This document shows, in pieces, positions 53,034 to 64,000 of a DNA stretch of 64,000 nucleotides; positions within the stretch are counted from its first letter, which is position 1, and every line of letters starts with the position of its first letter. The DNA is from Paramecium octaurelia. Its lineage: Eukaryota; Ciliophora; Oligohymenophorea; Peniculida; Parameciidae. The notes beneath the pieces are model-generated. The model did not search any database, was not told the DNA's origin, and was given only the letters and a program-made list of their open reading frames with translations. The position numbers and the translations under genes are program-made. The DNA is taken from positions 11,679-75,678 of the forward strand of contig CAJJDP010000067.1 of the NCBI GenBank assembly GCA_905182995.1, written 5' to 3'.

Positions 53034-53512
53034 TCATTCGAGGTAACTCCACTTTATACAGCTTTTGAAATTATCTTTGTAAATATCCTTAATAAATCTT
53101 TCAGGTTCAGCCAAATTCATCGTTCTTGTAAATGTTAACAAATCTCTCTGCAATAAATTAAGTTATTCCATATTAGCTTTGAATTTATTATCTTATCCTT
53201 AGGTTGTCAAATGAATATGTAATGATCCACAAATTATGTATTCAAACCATATGTACAAATATACTACTAAAATTTTATAAATTTCTATAAATTGTATAGA
53301 AAATTCAAAGAAATATACCTCTTCTAAAATACAGCATCCCCTTTCTTATACCTTAAGATATATTTATAATACCCAAAAAATCTTTCTACTCTAGTTATTT
53401 CGATAAAGCATTTATTAAACTTGCAGGAATAATAGCAACATATTATTTGCATTTTATTCTCATAACAGTTAATGGGTGTTGAAGCTACTGTGCCGACTAA
53501 TTTACTAGCCAA
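53034..53512 (-). CDS. Small hypothetical gene with unresolved exon structure
   Basis: The 5' part (53512 to about 53310) starts MASKLVGTVASTPINCYENK, with several cysteines (CCYYSCKFNKC) and a basic end. The 3' part (about 53265-53034) reads TQGQDNKFKANMEQLNLL and ends DNFKSCIKWSYLE before TGA 53034-53036. The frames differ, and no normal intron between them fits both phases; candidate donor at 53319. Either a third small exon, an indel, or two unrelated pieces. Product unknown. Confidence 0.35.
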
Positions 53513-54281
53513 GCCAATATTATATTAAGATACTCTGAAGATAGACAGGATAATGGGGAAGCGGACTCTTGATAATTATTAAATATTACCTATATTTTTT
53601 GATGACTGTAAAAAAATGAAAAATTGCAGTAATTTGGTGATTGCCTATATGATACCTCTACAAATCCTCTAAACCTTTCTTATTTACAAATTTTGTAGAG
53701 AATCAAAGATAACTATTTGAAATTAATAATACACTTAGAGTATTCAGTAGCAATCATTAGAGTTTGAAGAACTTCCAAGGGTTGGGGAATTAGAGTTGAT
53801 CACACAGCAATTTAGACTTTTTTATGGTTAGGAAAGCATTATTTTTAATTCCGTTCCTAACATTTTAATATTATTTATTTTTTGTTTTCAATAAAAAGTA
53901 TCATATTATTGAAAGCCATTAGAATATTTATATTCACTTCAGAACTCGGTTACTTAATTTTAGAATATTAGAAACCAGTTTAGGTGATTGAAATTATATT
54001 AAGATTTTAATGAAATCATAAATTAGAAGTTGTAATTAAGATTGAGACATGTAGAAGCAAGAGAATTGGAATAACTTCTTTTTCTATATGATAATATTTT
54101 TTATTTTTAGCTCTATTCAATCGGATGTGGAGTTTAAAACGAATTATAAAAATGGATTGGTTGATTAGCATATTCAAAGTTGGTGCAATAAACAAAGCCA
54201 ATTATGGATTATAGCAATAATAAGGAGAAAAAAAGCTCAGAAATGATTATTAAAATAAATATAAAACTATATTTTTATTTT
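53513..54281. other. Spacer upstream of the coiled-coil gene
   Basis: No gene I can support. A second possible start for the next gene (ATG 54204) lies in this stretch, in frame with ATG 54282, but the residues between are AT-driven and unlike the rest of the protein. Confidence 0.35.
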
Positions 54282-55775
54282 ATGACTTCTTTATAGGAGG
54301 TGAATGATAATCTCAGATAGTAAATAATCGAGTTGACGCAGAAATTGGAATTAAAAGAGAAGGAAATTGATCAACTGAAATCTCCTCAGAAACCATCAAA
54401 TCAGTTTGAAACATAAACCTTAGAATTATAAATAATACAATATAAGCATCTTCAAACAAAATTAGAGAATGAAAATGAGCAATTAAGAAATAAACTATCT
54501 CAAATGATTAATTCCTAAGTAGAAACATAAAAGACGCTGTTGAAATAAAAATAGCAGATGCAAAATGTTAATAAAAATTTATTTTCCCTTTCTTCATAAA
54601 TTCAAGAGGAGGACAGTCCGTTAAAATAGGTTATAAATAAATTAATAGAAAATGAATAAGATCCATTAATTACATAAAGTCTTGACATAGAAGCATAACT
54701 AAAAATGAATGAATTAAAACGTATCAACAATTAACTTACTAGTCGAGTTCAACAACTCGAAGAAAAGTCACAATACATGATTGCTAGATAATTTTAAGAT
54801 GCTGCTACAATTCTAAAGCTTAAAAAAGAAAAATAAGGGTTGATAGATCAATTAGAACAGTAAGGATAAGAATTATAGCAAGAATTACAGAAATCAAGAC
54901 TTACTGCTTTTCCTGATATTACCCTATCTTTCTCAGATTTGTATTTAGAAATTCCTAATATTGATTAAATCAAAGAAAAATTTGAGTAATTAATCTAATT
55001 ATTTTTACAATAACTCTTATAATAAAATACAAATTACGAGTTAGGTGAGTCATTAGTCAAAAGTCATAGAAGCAACTCTTCTCGACGTTTAGATTAGGTT
55101 TAAAATCAGTTTAATGATATTTTAAAGCATATTAATAGAGGTTCATAAAGAATTAGAGAGTTTACTTTAGAAAATCAGATATTTGAGTCTTTCATATATG
55201 AAAAACCACAAAATTAAGATAAATCAACTTAAACTGAAAAAATTGAAAATGATGCAAGTGCCGAGCATTTTTTGAGTGAACAGACAAGAAAATTAGAGAA
55301 TGATGTAAAAAGCCCAAGAGTTTAAGGTGAATGCAAAGGAGTTGATGCAGAATAATAGACAGAAGACATAGATTTAAATCAATTTTTGTTAAATTCGATG
55401 ACTCCTTTAATGTTTTCTGCAATTCCTTAACTTCATACTGAAAATGATATTGTAGACGAATAATAATAATAAGTACAAGACAAAAGTCCTTTATTTTTGA
55501 GGAGTGGGATTAAAAATGATACACGATTTGATGAAGGATAACTAATAGGTATTGTTGAATAATTAACGCTTTAATTAAAATACACAAAGAAGCAATGGTA
55601 TAACTCAGTCGACAAATGTTTAAGAGCATAAGAAGAATTAGAACGATTATCAGAAATTGAAGCCTAATACAATCATTTGAGTTAATAGTATTTAACTTCC
55701 AAAAAAGACTTAGATAAATAAAAATTCAAGTACCAGTAGTTATTAGACAAATATTTTGAGATTGAACTAAAGTGA
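54282..55775 (+). CDS. Long coiled-coil protein
   Basis: 497 residues in one uninterrupted frame under the ciliate code. Heptad-rich helices at about residues 1-65, 120-215 and 410-490, joined by acidic linkers. No globular domain seen. Starts MTSLQEVNDNLRQQ, chosen over the upstream in-frame ATG 54204 because the intervening residues are hydrophobic and AT-biased. Such proteins are abundant in ciliate basal bodies and cytoskeleton, but no specific family is recognisable. Confidence 0.7.
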
Positions 55776-56232
55776 ATATTTTTATAGTTTTTGCAAATAA
55801 AGTTGTACCTTTATTTTATTTAGGCTTATCAATATTATTTAATTAAATTTTAATAACAAAAAAGTAATATTTATACAGAAAATTTATTATAAGATGAACT
55901 ACTTTCTTTTGTACTTTCTTCGATTTTTGATGTTTTCTATAAAGAATATTCTCATTCAAATACTTGTATCTCCCTTTATTAATATATAATATTAATTTAT
56001 ATAATGATATTCTAAAATTTGATTATGATAATATTTACCTCATTAAAATGAGTTCAGAAATTATATTAGACTAAAATGTCATTTTTTTATATATTAAACC
56101 TCCTCAAGAATAGAATAATTAAAATATTGAATGTAAATTATATTTCATTATGTCATCATTTAGGACTTTGATAATGATTGTTCTAACTATGATATTTATT
56201 ATTAAAGATCTTTAATTTATTTTTGAAGTAAA
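55776..56232. other. AT-rich spacer between convergent genes
   Basis: Between the coiled-coil gene and the 3' end of the myosin gene. Nothing coding-like seen. Confidence 0.4.
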
Positions 56233-59200
56233 TCACCAGTCTCTACAATTTATGTAATCTAGAATTGCTCGTATATAGGCTAAATATAAATAATGCATTA
56301 CTAATTTTTATTAATAAGTCTTTAAATTAAAGTAATTGAATAGGCATTCATTTTCTAATATTTTAATTCTCCATCCCTTATTTAACGATTTTATTTAATC
56401 TTAGTAAAGTTTTATCAAATCACTTTTCTTCTGAAGTTGACTCTCTAATTGAGTAATTTTGATATTTTAAACATCTGAAAGTCGATTCATAGAATTAGAT
56501 TGTTTGATTTACTTTGAATAATCATTCAATTTAACATTGAGATCATGGATTATTTAATCTCTTCGGAATATTTCATTTTCTAATTTTTAAATCTGATCTC
56601 TATGTTTTTCTTCTGTTATTTCACTTTGCTATTCGAGTTTAAGCGTTTAAATTCTCTCATCGGTCTCTTATTCTATTTAAACTCGTTTTTTCTTCTCATC
56701 ATCTATTTCCTTCATTAATGAACTTAATTTTTCTTCATAAAACTGAATTTCTTTTGATTGAACTAACTCCTACAATTTTACCTAATCTTAATTTTTCTCA
56801 ACCTATTATGTTATTTCTTGAGTATTTTGTTTTACTGTCTATTTTAAGAAGGATCCTTTTGAATTAGCCTCTTTTTTTTCTATTTGAGTTTATACTTATT
56901 AAGGTTCAATTTGTTACTTGATTTCCTATTAAAGTGGTTCTTATTATTATTTGCTAGTAAGGTCACTTTCCTTAGAATCAGAATCTAGTCTTAATATCTT
57001 AGTAAATTCAATAGATTTATCAATGATTTCTACATCATCCAAAATTTATGCTTATTCTAGATTCTTGATTTCTTGAACTCTATCTTTCAATTAATTAATG
57101 GAGTAATGTTTATTAATTTTCGATTAAGCTTTAATGCATGAAGATACAAGAGTATTTATTTTTCTTCTTAACTTAATTCTTTTTTCTATTGATTTTTAAA
57201 ATAATAATCGCTTAATTGCTTTTTTTATCCTTATTAATTTATTATGTAATTCTTTTAGTTTCATTTTCATTATTTTGATTTATCTATAAATTCTAAATTA
57301 CTTTTAAATTTTCAAAATGAATTTTAATCTAAACTCAATGAGTTTGGTATCAAAATACTCTCTAAAATGTTACTTCATAAATAATTTAGTCTTTCCAATT
57401 TAAAAGCCTAATTCTGTTTATTACACTTTCAAAAACTCTCCAATCTATTAATTTTCACTTAAAAGTTTTAGCATTTCTTCTATGTTTTTGATATTTTTTG
57501 GATTTTTATTGACAAGATGCTAATATTTTTTAATGAATTCTGCATGCTTTTATCTAATTTCATAGCCAGCTTTTCTAATTTAAATAGCTTCCATCAATCC
57601 TGCACATGTCATCTATCTTCTGACTTCTTAAGCATCAAAAGTTAAAGGTTATTTAAAGTTGTTTGGTTTGATACATCTAATGTATTTAGGTATTGATAAA
57701 TTTAATAAATTAAGCAAATCTTTCAATGAGTTCTAAAATTTAGTAACAACGTTGTTTTATTTCATATTTTAATTATCGTTTTATACATTAGACCATATTT
57801 CTTTCAAAACAGGATTTGTGCTGTTGGGTAGCACTTTAAAGACTTCGGAATTTATCGAATCTCTGTTCTTTTCTACAAATCCTGACACATTGTATGCAAC
57901 AGCACCGGCAAAATGCTTTAAACAAAACCAATCAAATTTGGCAACTCTATGTAATTTCTTATCAAATCTAGGCTCAATCTCAGCTGTTTACAAGTCATTA
58001 ACCAAAACCAAATGATCTTTAGGCAATGATTTAAGAGAACTCAAAAACTCCTTATCTCCTCGATTTAATACAATAGTTTAATCAATGAGCATCTTATATA
58101 TTGAAATTTAAGAATTTTCAATTACATCAATGATTTTTTTATTGTCTGGAAACTTAATCTATTGCCATTTAATTGATTCTTAGTCATATTCTTTCTATTC
58201 AGTTACGAACATTTACTCATTAAAATGCTGTTGTAATTTCTCATTAGTAAAATTAATGTTTAATTACTCAAAACTATTTGTGTGCAATCCATTTGCATCT
58301 GTGAATATTTCAAATCCAAATATATCCAAAATACCTATCATATATTTTGTTAACTATGGTTACTATTAATTCTAAAAACTTAAAGATTTGATATTCAACA
58401 ATTGTTCATTAATCTTAGTTATTAACCAATTGAAGAGCTTCTCATATAAATGTTTTGCTAGTGTATCCCTAGCACTTTAAGCACTTTCTAAATTATTATT
58501 TCTAGTTACTGTCTCCTTTCCCACAAAAGTAAAGACTCTACAAATTAAATCTTCTAATTATTAAATCTAAATTCCTAATAATTAAGATGCTAATTTAAGA
58601 GAATCATCAAGTTTCAATGTAGATTTTTAAGAATCATATACAATTTGAATATTTCCTAGATGGAGTAAGCCAGCTAGACTCTGATACATATATCTCTTTT
58701 GATCAGGACTAAAATTTAAATTATCTAAACATTTATCAGTTTCTTCAAATTCTTACCTTTCGTCTCTTTAATAAGTCAAATCTCCTCCTTTTAGATATTC
58801 ATATTTATTGGGTGCTTAAAGTTCTATTATATAAATATTTATATTTACTTAATTCTGGTATCTGTGATGCTATAATTTAATAAAAAATGTGATAATTCCT
58901 TTCTTAGTTATTGATTTTGACAACTCTACTCTTTTCTAATAAGTAATTATCTACTTTAGCTGTGCTTACTCTTTTGGTATCTGGGTTGAAATATAAATGC
59001 ATAAACTTTCCAAATCTACTAGAGTTGTCATTTCTGGCAGTCTTAGCATTGCCAAATGCTTCTAGCACTGGATTAGATGCAAATATTTGTTATTCAATAG
59101 TTTATCCCTGTTAAATAGTTCTAAATAAACCGCTTTTTGATTCTGCTGCTAAGTATTTCAAAAGTATTTTTGTTGATTCTGTTTTTCCTGATCCACTCTC

Positions 59201-59674
59201 TCCAGAGATGATCATTGAGCATATTCTTAATTCTTTAGTTTTAGTTTCAAACAATTAGTCGAATGATAGTTGTGCAATTTTAAATAAATGGGGGTGAAAT
59301 TCGTTCTCTCTAACGCTAGTTTTCAATTCGGATTGGTGTTGTCCAAGCTTGATTTTGTAATAAGCTATTGTTTCTTGATTATAGACATTTGGTAGAAAAA
59401 CATAAGGATTAATTGAAACCAATATAGAAGAGCCAATTTGAGTGTAGATTTATTCTCTCAAATATCTAATTCGAATATTATGTAGACAATTGAATTCATT
59501 TAAATCCGATAAGCACTAAGATGTTCATAAGAATAATAATACTAGAAGATCTTATATTCCTTATTTAGCCAAAGGATCTACCCTGAATTTTTTTGCAGCT
59601 TAAGCTTCATTCAGCCTTTCAATTTTGCAAATTTCTTTTTAGTCTTCTATCCAAACTTCATCATCATAACTCAT
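56233..59674 (-). CDS. Unconventional myosin heavy chain
   Basis: 1129 residues with a full myosin motor: P-loop [11 protein letters not shown], switch [10 protein letters not shown], switch II DIFGFE, actin-binding/relay parts and the end of the motor near [11 protein letters not shown]. Two introns: 59516-59542 (27 nt, multiple of three, with an in-frame TGA) and 58824-58848 (25 nt); the spliced frame is exact. After the motor (about residue 790) come a basic helical neck without clear IQ consensus and a long coiled coil to about residue 1080, then a short Tyr/Leu-rich C-terminus. No MyTH4, FERM or cargo domain is seen. Class not determined; ciliate myosins are divergent. Acts in cytosolic transport along actin. 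Confidence 0.92.
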
Positions 59675-60087
59675 TTAATTATAGATTAATTATTAAAATA
59701 ACTCAAAAACCAAATAATCATCTTTTCTATATATTAATTACAAGACGATCGTAACCTGAAAATTATATGGAACTATTAAATTAAATCATAGGCATTTACT
59801 TTTCAGAATCTCAAAGTTAATGCTAAATGTATTTAAATTTTAAATAATCACTGAAATAAGGAGAAAAAGGTAATTTTAGCACGAATAGGCAAGAAATAAC
59901 AACATAAATGAAAAGACCTAACCTTGCATATAACTTAAAAAGTCGAGACTATTTTCATTTGAATTAAGAAAATTTTATTTTATCACATATTATCAATTTA
60001 AAGAAAAGAGTATATTAAAATTATTAATTTTTGATTAAAATTTTATATTATTTACTCAATCCTGCTTTCCTTTCTTTGAATTCCAAT
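59675..60087. promoter_or_regulatory. Divergent spacer, about 410 bp
   Basis: Separates the myosin start (minus) and the next gene (plus). AT-rich; no motif identified. Confidence 0.35.
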
Positions 60088-60643
60088 ATGTTATCATTTA
60101 GAACACTAGAGTAAAATTCAAGGTGACACTAATGACATTGAGGAGCTAATTTAGATTGATAAATAAATAATTTACAATCAACATTCCATCAGTTGAGCTG
60201 ACTAGAATAGTGAAACATCTTGCTGCTGCTCCTGCGAATTATAAAAAGATAGTTATAAAAGCAAGTTATCCAGTGTCTTTATTTCTAAAGTTTGACCAAA
60301 TTTAAGGTAGTCTTGCAAACATAACTAAAATATTAATAATGCCATATTTTACTCAAACAGATATTAATGATGATAGCTAAGTTGAAGATACTATTAGGAA
60401 TGAGGCCTGTGAAAAGTGGCAAGTTTACTCCAAGGAAAATGGCCATTCTTACATAAAATTATCTTAGAGTGAATGATTTCTCATAAACCTTAAAAAGTGC
60501 AACAATAATCACAGTTTAAATTAAAATGGCAACATTTTCTGCATAAAGTTTCCAAGGATTTCCTTTATGTACATTATATGCAATAGAAAAGGAATAAACG
60601 AAGAGCTTAGTTTGAGTTAATAAAGTACTTCAAAGAAGATTGA
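60088..60643 (+). CDS. Small hypothetical protein, possibly mitochondrial
   Basis: 168 residues after removing two introns (60123-60142, 20 nt; 60469-60497, 29 nt). The N-terminus (MLSFRTLEQNSRSQFRLINK) is basic and lacks acidic clusters, as expected for a mitochondrial presequence. The C-terminus is very basic (QQKRNKRRAQFELIKYF), which would suit a mitoribosomal or RNA-binding protein; this is inference only. A start at ATG 60133 without the first intron is an alternative. Confidence 0.5.
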
Positions 60644-60707
60644 ATCAAATGATAATCCAGTGACTTTTGACTTTTGAACTATTTTAAATATCTAAGGTGC
60701 TTTCAAA

Positions 60708-61121
60708 ATGACTGATAATGCTACGATTGAATAACTGATTAATTCAGATAAAGTCTTTTTAACGCATTCAATATTTAAGAAATCTTTTTGGATCACTAAT
60801 TTATCGAAACATTCCTCTGAGAAAATGAAAAATACTGATTTCTCCTTCACTTCTGTGCTTTTAGAATAGCATGTACAAAGCAATGCTGCTTATAAAATCA
60901 CCAGGACTGCCAAGTATTTCATAAATTAAATTTATTTATTGGATAATCTTAATTTTAATAAAAACCAATATTTCCTTATTATTTGTCACTTTATTATTGA
61001 TTATTATTATTTTCATTTATTTCAATTAAACAATGAACTAACCAACAATTAAGACACTAGTTCTATTTATATATAGGATAAATTGATATAGAATGCCATA
61101 TAACTTAAAAGGGGTTATTGA
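60708..61121 (+). CDS. Hypothetical ORF
   Basis: 137 residues, open only in the ciliate code. The first 70 residues (starting MTDNATIEQLINSDKVF) have normal amino-acid usage; the second half is dominated by AT-rich codons (Tyr, Asn, Ile, Phe) and may be spacer read by chance. No family recognised. Confidence 0.3.
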
Positions 61122-61759
61122 TTGAACAAAGAAAAAGGACGATATTTAATATGATGACAAACAAATAATAATCAATTTTACAAATAAAAAGGATAATAAT
61201 AATACTGAAAGTCAAGGAGAAATAAGATTGCATATAAGAAAATAGAGCATAGTCATTTGGTGAAGCACAATAGGTTTATCATTAAATTTCAAAATGATTA
61301 AAACCACCATTTTAGAAGAATGTGAAATTTTTTAACATTACAATGGAGTAATCTCCTAAAATTATGGAAAGTTTCAATTATATTTCAATTTTATAATATC
61401 AATTCGCAATTATCAATATAATCTTCTATATCTAATGTATGAATTAATATTTATAATTAGACTGTTTTGGATTAAAAAATTAAAAATTATGGAATAGAGC
61501 TTGGGGATAACCAGTTCGCTCATCATAATAATGAGACATTATTTATTAATCGTTGTTATTTAATAAATATCATAGTTATTCTTTCTAAATTGTATGATTA
61601 AAATTTGTTACCTTAATATTATTAAGTTTTTTATTATTATTGCGTAGAATTAATATCTTTAGGTAATCTAATCTATGGTTTCATTCAAAATCAGAAGGAA
61701 TATTTCAAAAATATAACTTAGAGGGAAATTTTGAGAAAATTTTAATATTATTATAAAAA
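61122..61759. other. AT-rich spacer
   Basis: No coding frame I can support; should contain the promoter of the phosphatase gene. Confidence 0.35.
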
Positions 61760-63764
61760 ATGAGACCAAAATATTAGTAAACTTAGAATGATACTAATTC
61801 TTAAGTTAGAATTAATATTAAACATGTTTCACCAATTCAGATCGAAGTATTGAAATAATCAGGAAAGAAAGTAGAGGAAAATGAAAAGATTGGAGTTTAT
61901 ATATTTGAAAATCAGAATAAATCGATATTGGCATCTTCTCAAGGATTTATAGTGTGGGCATAAAATCAAAGGGTTTTTGAAATACCAGTCACTGACTAAT
62001 ATTTTACAATTGGAATCATCTATAAAAATAAAGGCGATATACCTAATCAAGTATAGATTATTTAATTATAAGCAGGAAGAATTGGAAAATAATACAACTT
62101 GTACTTCCTCATAGGCATAACAAAATTATATCAAATTGAATTTTGCTTAGCTTGCACTTAAGAATTGTTAGGGAAATGTTCAAATATTAAAGTGGAAGGT
62201 CAATGTTGGAGATTACATTTCGCCCATGATGATTTTAGGGATTTGCGCAGATGAAACAGAAGAGGATGTTATTGAGTTGAAATCTAAGTTTAATGGTCGA
62301 GTAATTGAATTAGCCAAGACAAAAATAATTTTGCCAAGAAGCTCTGCATTAATGGTGATTGATAGCTCACAGACTTGCAACCATTTGAAAATTGAGAATA
62401 ACTATTGTCTTATTTGTAATGAAAAAGTGATTCGCAATGCTGAATCCTTAGATCTCAATTATTCGGATGATATTTCTAAAAAAATTTCAAAAGAAGTAGT
62501 TCTTGACATTTTGAAGAAAAGGAAACTCATAATGGTACTGGATCTGGATCAAACAATCTTACACGCCATCAAAGTTTCGACTAGTTTCAATAAGTATGAG
62601 TTTTGTGAGAAGCAGAATAAAATGATATAAGATGAGAGTGAGGCATAATTCAACGGGTTTCAATAATTGGGCTTTAATATAAAGGAGCATTTCCTAGATA
62701 TGTCTTGCGATTAGCAGAGCAAATTTATCATTAAATTAAGACCCTACTTCGAGTAGTTCTTCTTAACATTGATACCTCTATTTGACATCTTCATTTACAC
62801 CAAGGCAAGTAAATCATATGCAGATTTCATCTTAAACTTTATTACTCATAGATTAAATGAATTTATTCCTGAACATAAACCTTTCTTTCCTCCACAAAGA
62901 GTCTTATCACGTGAGGATACTATATGTTCAAACAGTAAATCATTGAACAGACTCTTTTATCCAGGAATTGCTACTAATCTATTAGTAATTTTAGATGATA
63001 ATGCTGGAATGTGGAATCAATTCAAAGAGAATCTCATATATACAAAACCATTCGTATACTTTAATGAACATAGTTCTACAAAAGATGGCTAAGGAATTGT
63101 AACTGATATTGAAAAAGAAGTACAAATATTCAATAAAAATGATTTTTGGCTTTATACAATTACATAGAAATTGAAAGAAATTTCTGATAAGTTTTGGAGC
63201 CAAATTAAATAGGCTCAGGATGATCCAAATTTTATAGTTGAAATAGAATAATAAGTATGGAAGACAAAAAAAGTAAAAACTGAGATTATTGAAGATACAA
63301 GTGTAAGATTGGAAGAGAGAAATCTATTGGATTTAATAATAAACAGAAAAATCAGTGTTCCATCAATATATTTAGAAATGAGAAGAAGCGTATTGAGCGG
63401 TGTTACATTATTTTTTGCAATATCAGAAGCACATGAAGAAACTATAAAGAGAGGTTTAGAATAAGCAAAGGATAAAGCTGTTATTTTGGGAGCCAAAGTT
63501 TACAGAGAGTTTAAAGAAGATAATTTTGTGGGTCAAGAAAACAGTTACGTTATTACAGTTGGAAGAAGAAAGATTAGGAGTATCATGATTGCTTAGGAAA
63601 AGAATATTCCTATTATACATTATAAGTGGATTGAAGATTGTGATAATTATCTATTTCGAGCAGATTACAAACTATATATTGAGAGAGAAGACGGAATTAA
63701 TAAAAACTTAACTGAAGAGGATCAAAGAGATTATGTCTTAAAGTGTTAGTTAATGAAAATATGA
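61760..63764 (+). CDS. FCP1-like RNA polymerase II CTD phosphatase
   Basis: Nuclear phosphatase that removes phosphate from the CTD of RNA polymerase II so that it can be reused. 659 residues, one 25-nt intron (62051-62075). Order: N-terminal beta-barrel of the lipoyl-like type found in FCP1 (VNVGDYISPMM, FNGRVIELA), a Cys/His cluster (CNHL...CLIC), the FCPH catalytic domain with DLDQTILHA (DxDxT, first Asp the nucleophile), KLRPYFEQFF and the second acidic pair ILDDNAGMW, and a C-terminal BRCT domain (about residues 545-640). An additional lipoyl-like segment appears further N-terminal (KVEENEKIGVYIFEN). Architecture and order match FCP1. Confidence 0.92.
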
Positions 63765-63853
63765 GGAGTAAATTATTTTTGAAATTGATTTTAATTAAAA
63801 AATAATTTTATTTATGTATTAATACTATTCATAAAGAAGCTCTATTTAAGAAA

Positions 63854-64000
63854 ATGATCGCAATAGATCTTTTGGGAACATGTTCAATTCCACTAAATCC
63901 GATACTCTTTAGACTGATCAAAGACACTCAGGATGCTTAGAACGAATACAAATTCTAGTCTAAGAATTGGATCGAATGGCAGATGCTTAAAGAGTGGCCA
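63854..64000 (+). CDS. Start of a gene cut by the window edge
   Basis: ATG 63854 followed by 49 codons with no TGA to the end of the window, beginning MIAIDLLGTCSIPLNPILF. Codon use is gene-like and includes TAG as Gln. Too short to identify. Confidence 0.5.

Overview
The window is macronuclear DNA from a ciliate, most likely Paramecium. In almost every recognisable gene the reading frame only makes sense if TAA and TAG are read as glutamine, with TGA as the sole stop. The genes are cut by very small GT..AG introns: I placed about 60, all 20 to 33 nt. Spacers between genes are often only tens of bases, and the DNA is very AT-rich. Standard-code ORF calls are therefore chopped into short, misleading pieces; the coordinates here come from re-reading the sequence with the ciliate code. 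For nearly all multi-exon genes I checked that spliced length is a multiple of three; exceptions are flagged.

Layout. 1-7.3 kb: poorly preserved. Traces of a gene on the minus strand, a frame-shifting relic, a coiled-coil protein with a cysteine-rich RING/IBR-like end, and a broken membrane protein with an EF-hand. 7.4-14 kb: phosphoacetylglucosamine mutase, a small coiled-coil protein, a calcium-dependent protein kinase whose stop overlaps that of its convergent neighbour, a COPI-associated-like four-span membrane protein, and unknown genes. 14.8-27.9 kb: beta-propeller protein, ABCB half-transporter, TPR-like protein, CFAP36-like ciliary protein, coiled-coil protein, kinesin and a hypothetical. 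27.8-30.6 kb: a perfect 1.4-kb tandem duplication with a single N at its junction, almost certainly an unmerged assembly overlap, containing an ERV46/ERGIC3-like gene. 31.7-35 kb: aquaporin, coiled-coil protein and DDX20-like helicase. 37-46.2 kb: IQCH-like protein, Aurora-like kinase, a second kinase and a SERCA calcium pump. 47-49.4 kb: membrane RING-H2 protein and a hypothetical. 50-64 kb: cyclic-nucleotide-type K+ channel, coiled-coil protein, myosin, small proteins, FCP1-type CTD phosphatase and the start of one more gene.

Themes. There is no operon logic, but many products fit ciliate cell biology: Ca2+ signalling (CDPK, SERCA, EF-hand protein), cilia and cytoskeleton (CFAP36, IQCH-like, kinesin, myosin, TPR and coiled-coil proteins), the secretory pathway (ERV46-like, COPI-associated-like) and membrane transport (ABCB, aquaporin, K+ channel). 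Several otherwise good genes carry one single-base frame break, often at a homopolymer, which suggests draft-quality sequence as much as gene decay. I found no mobile element, CRISPR array, rRNA or convincing tRNA, and no clearly new multi-gene system. The most unusual candidates are kinases with altered catalytic motifs, a K+ channel carrying a zinc knuckle, an aquaporin with non-canonical pore motifs, and the overlapping palindromic stop codons.
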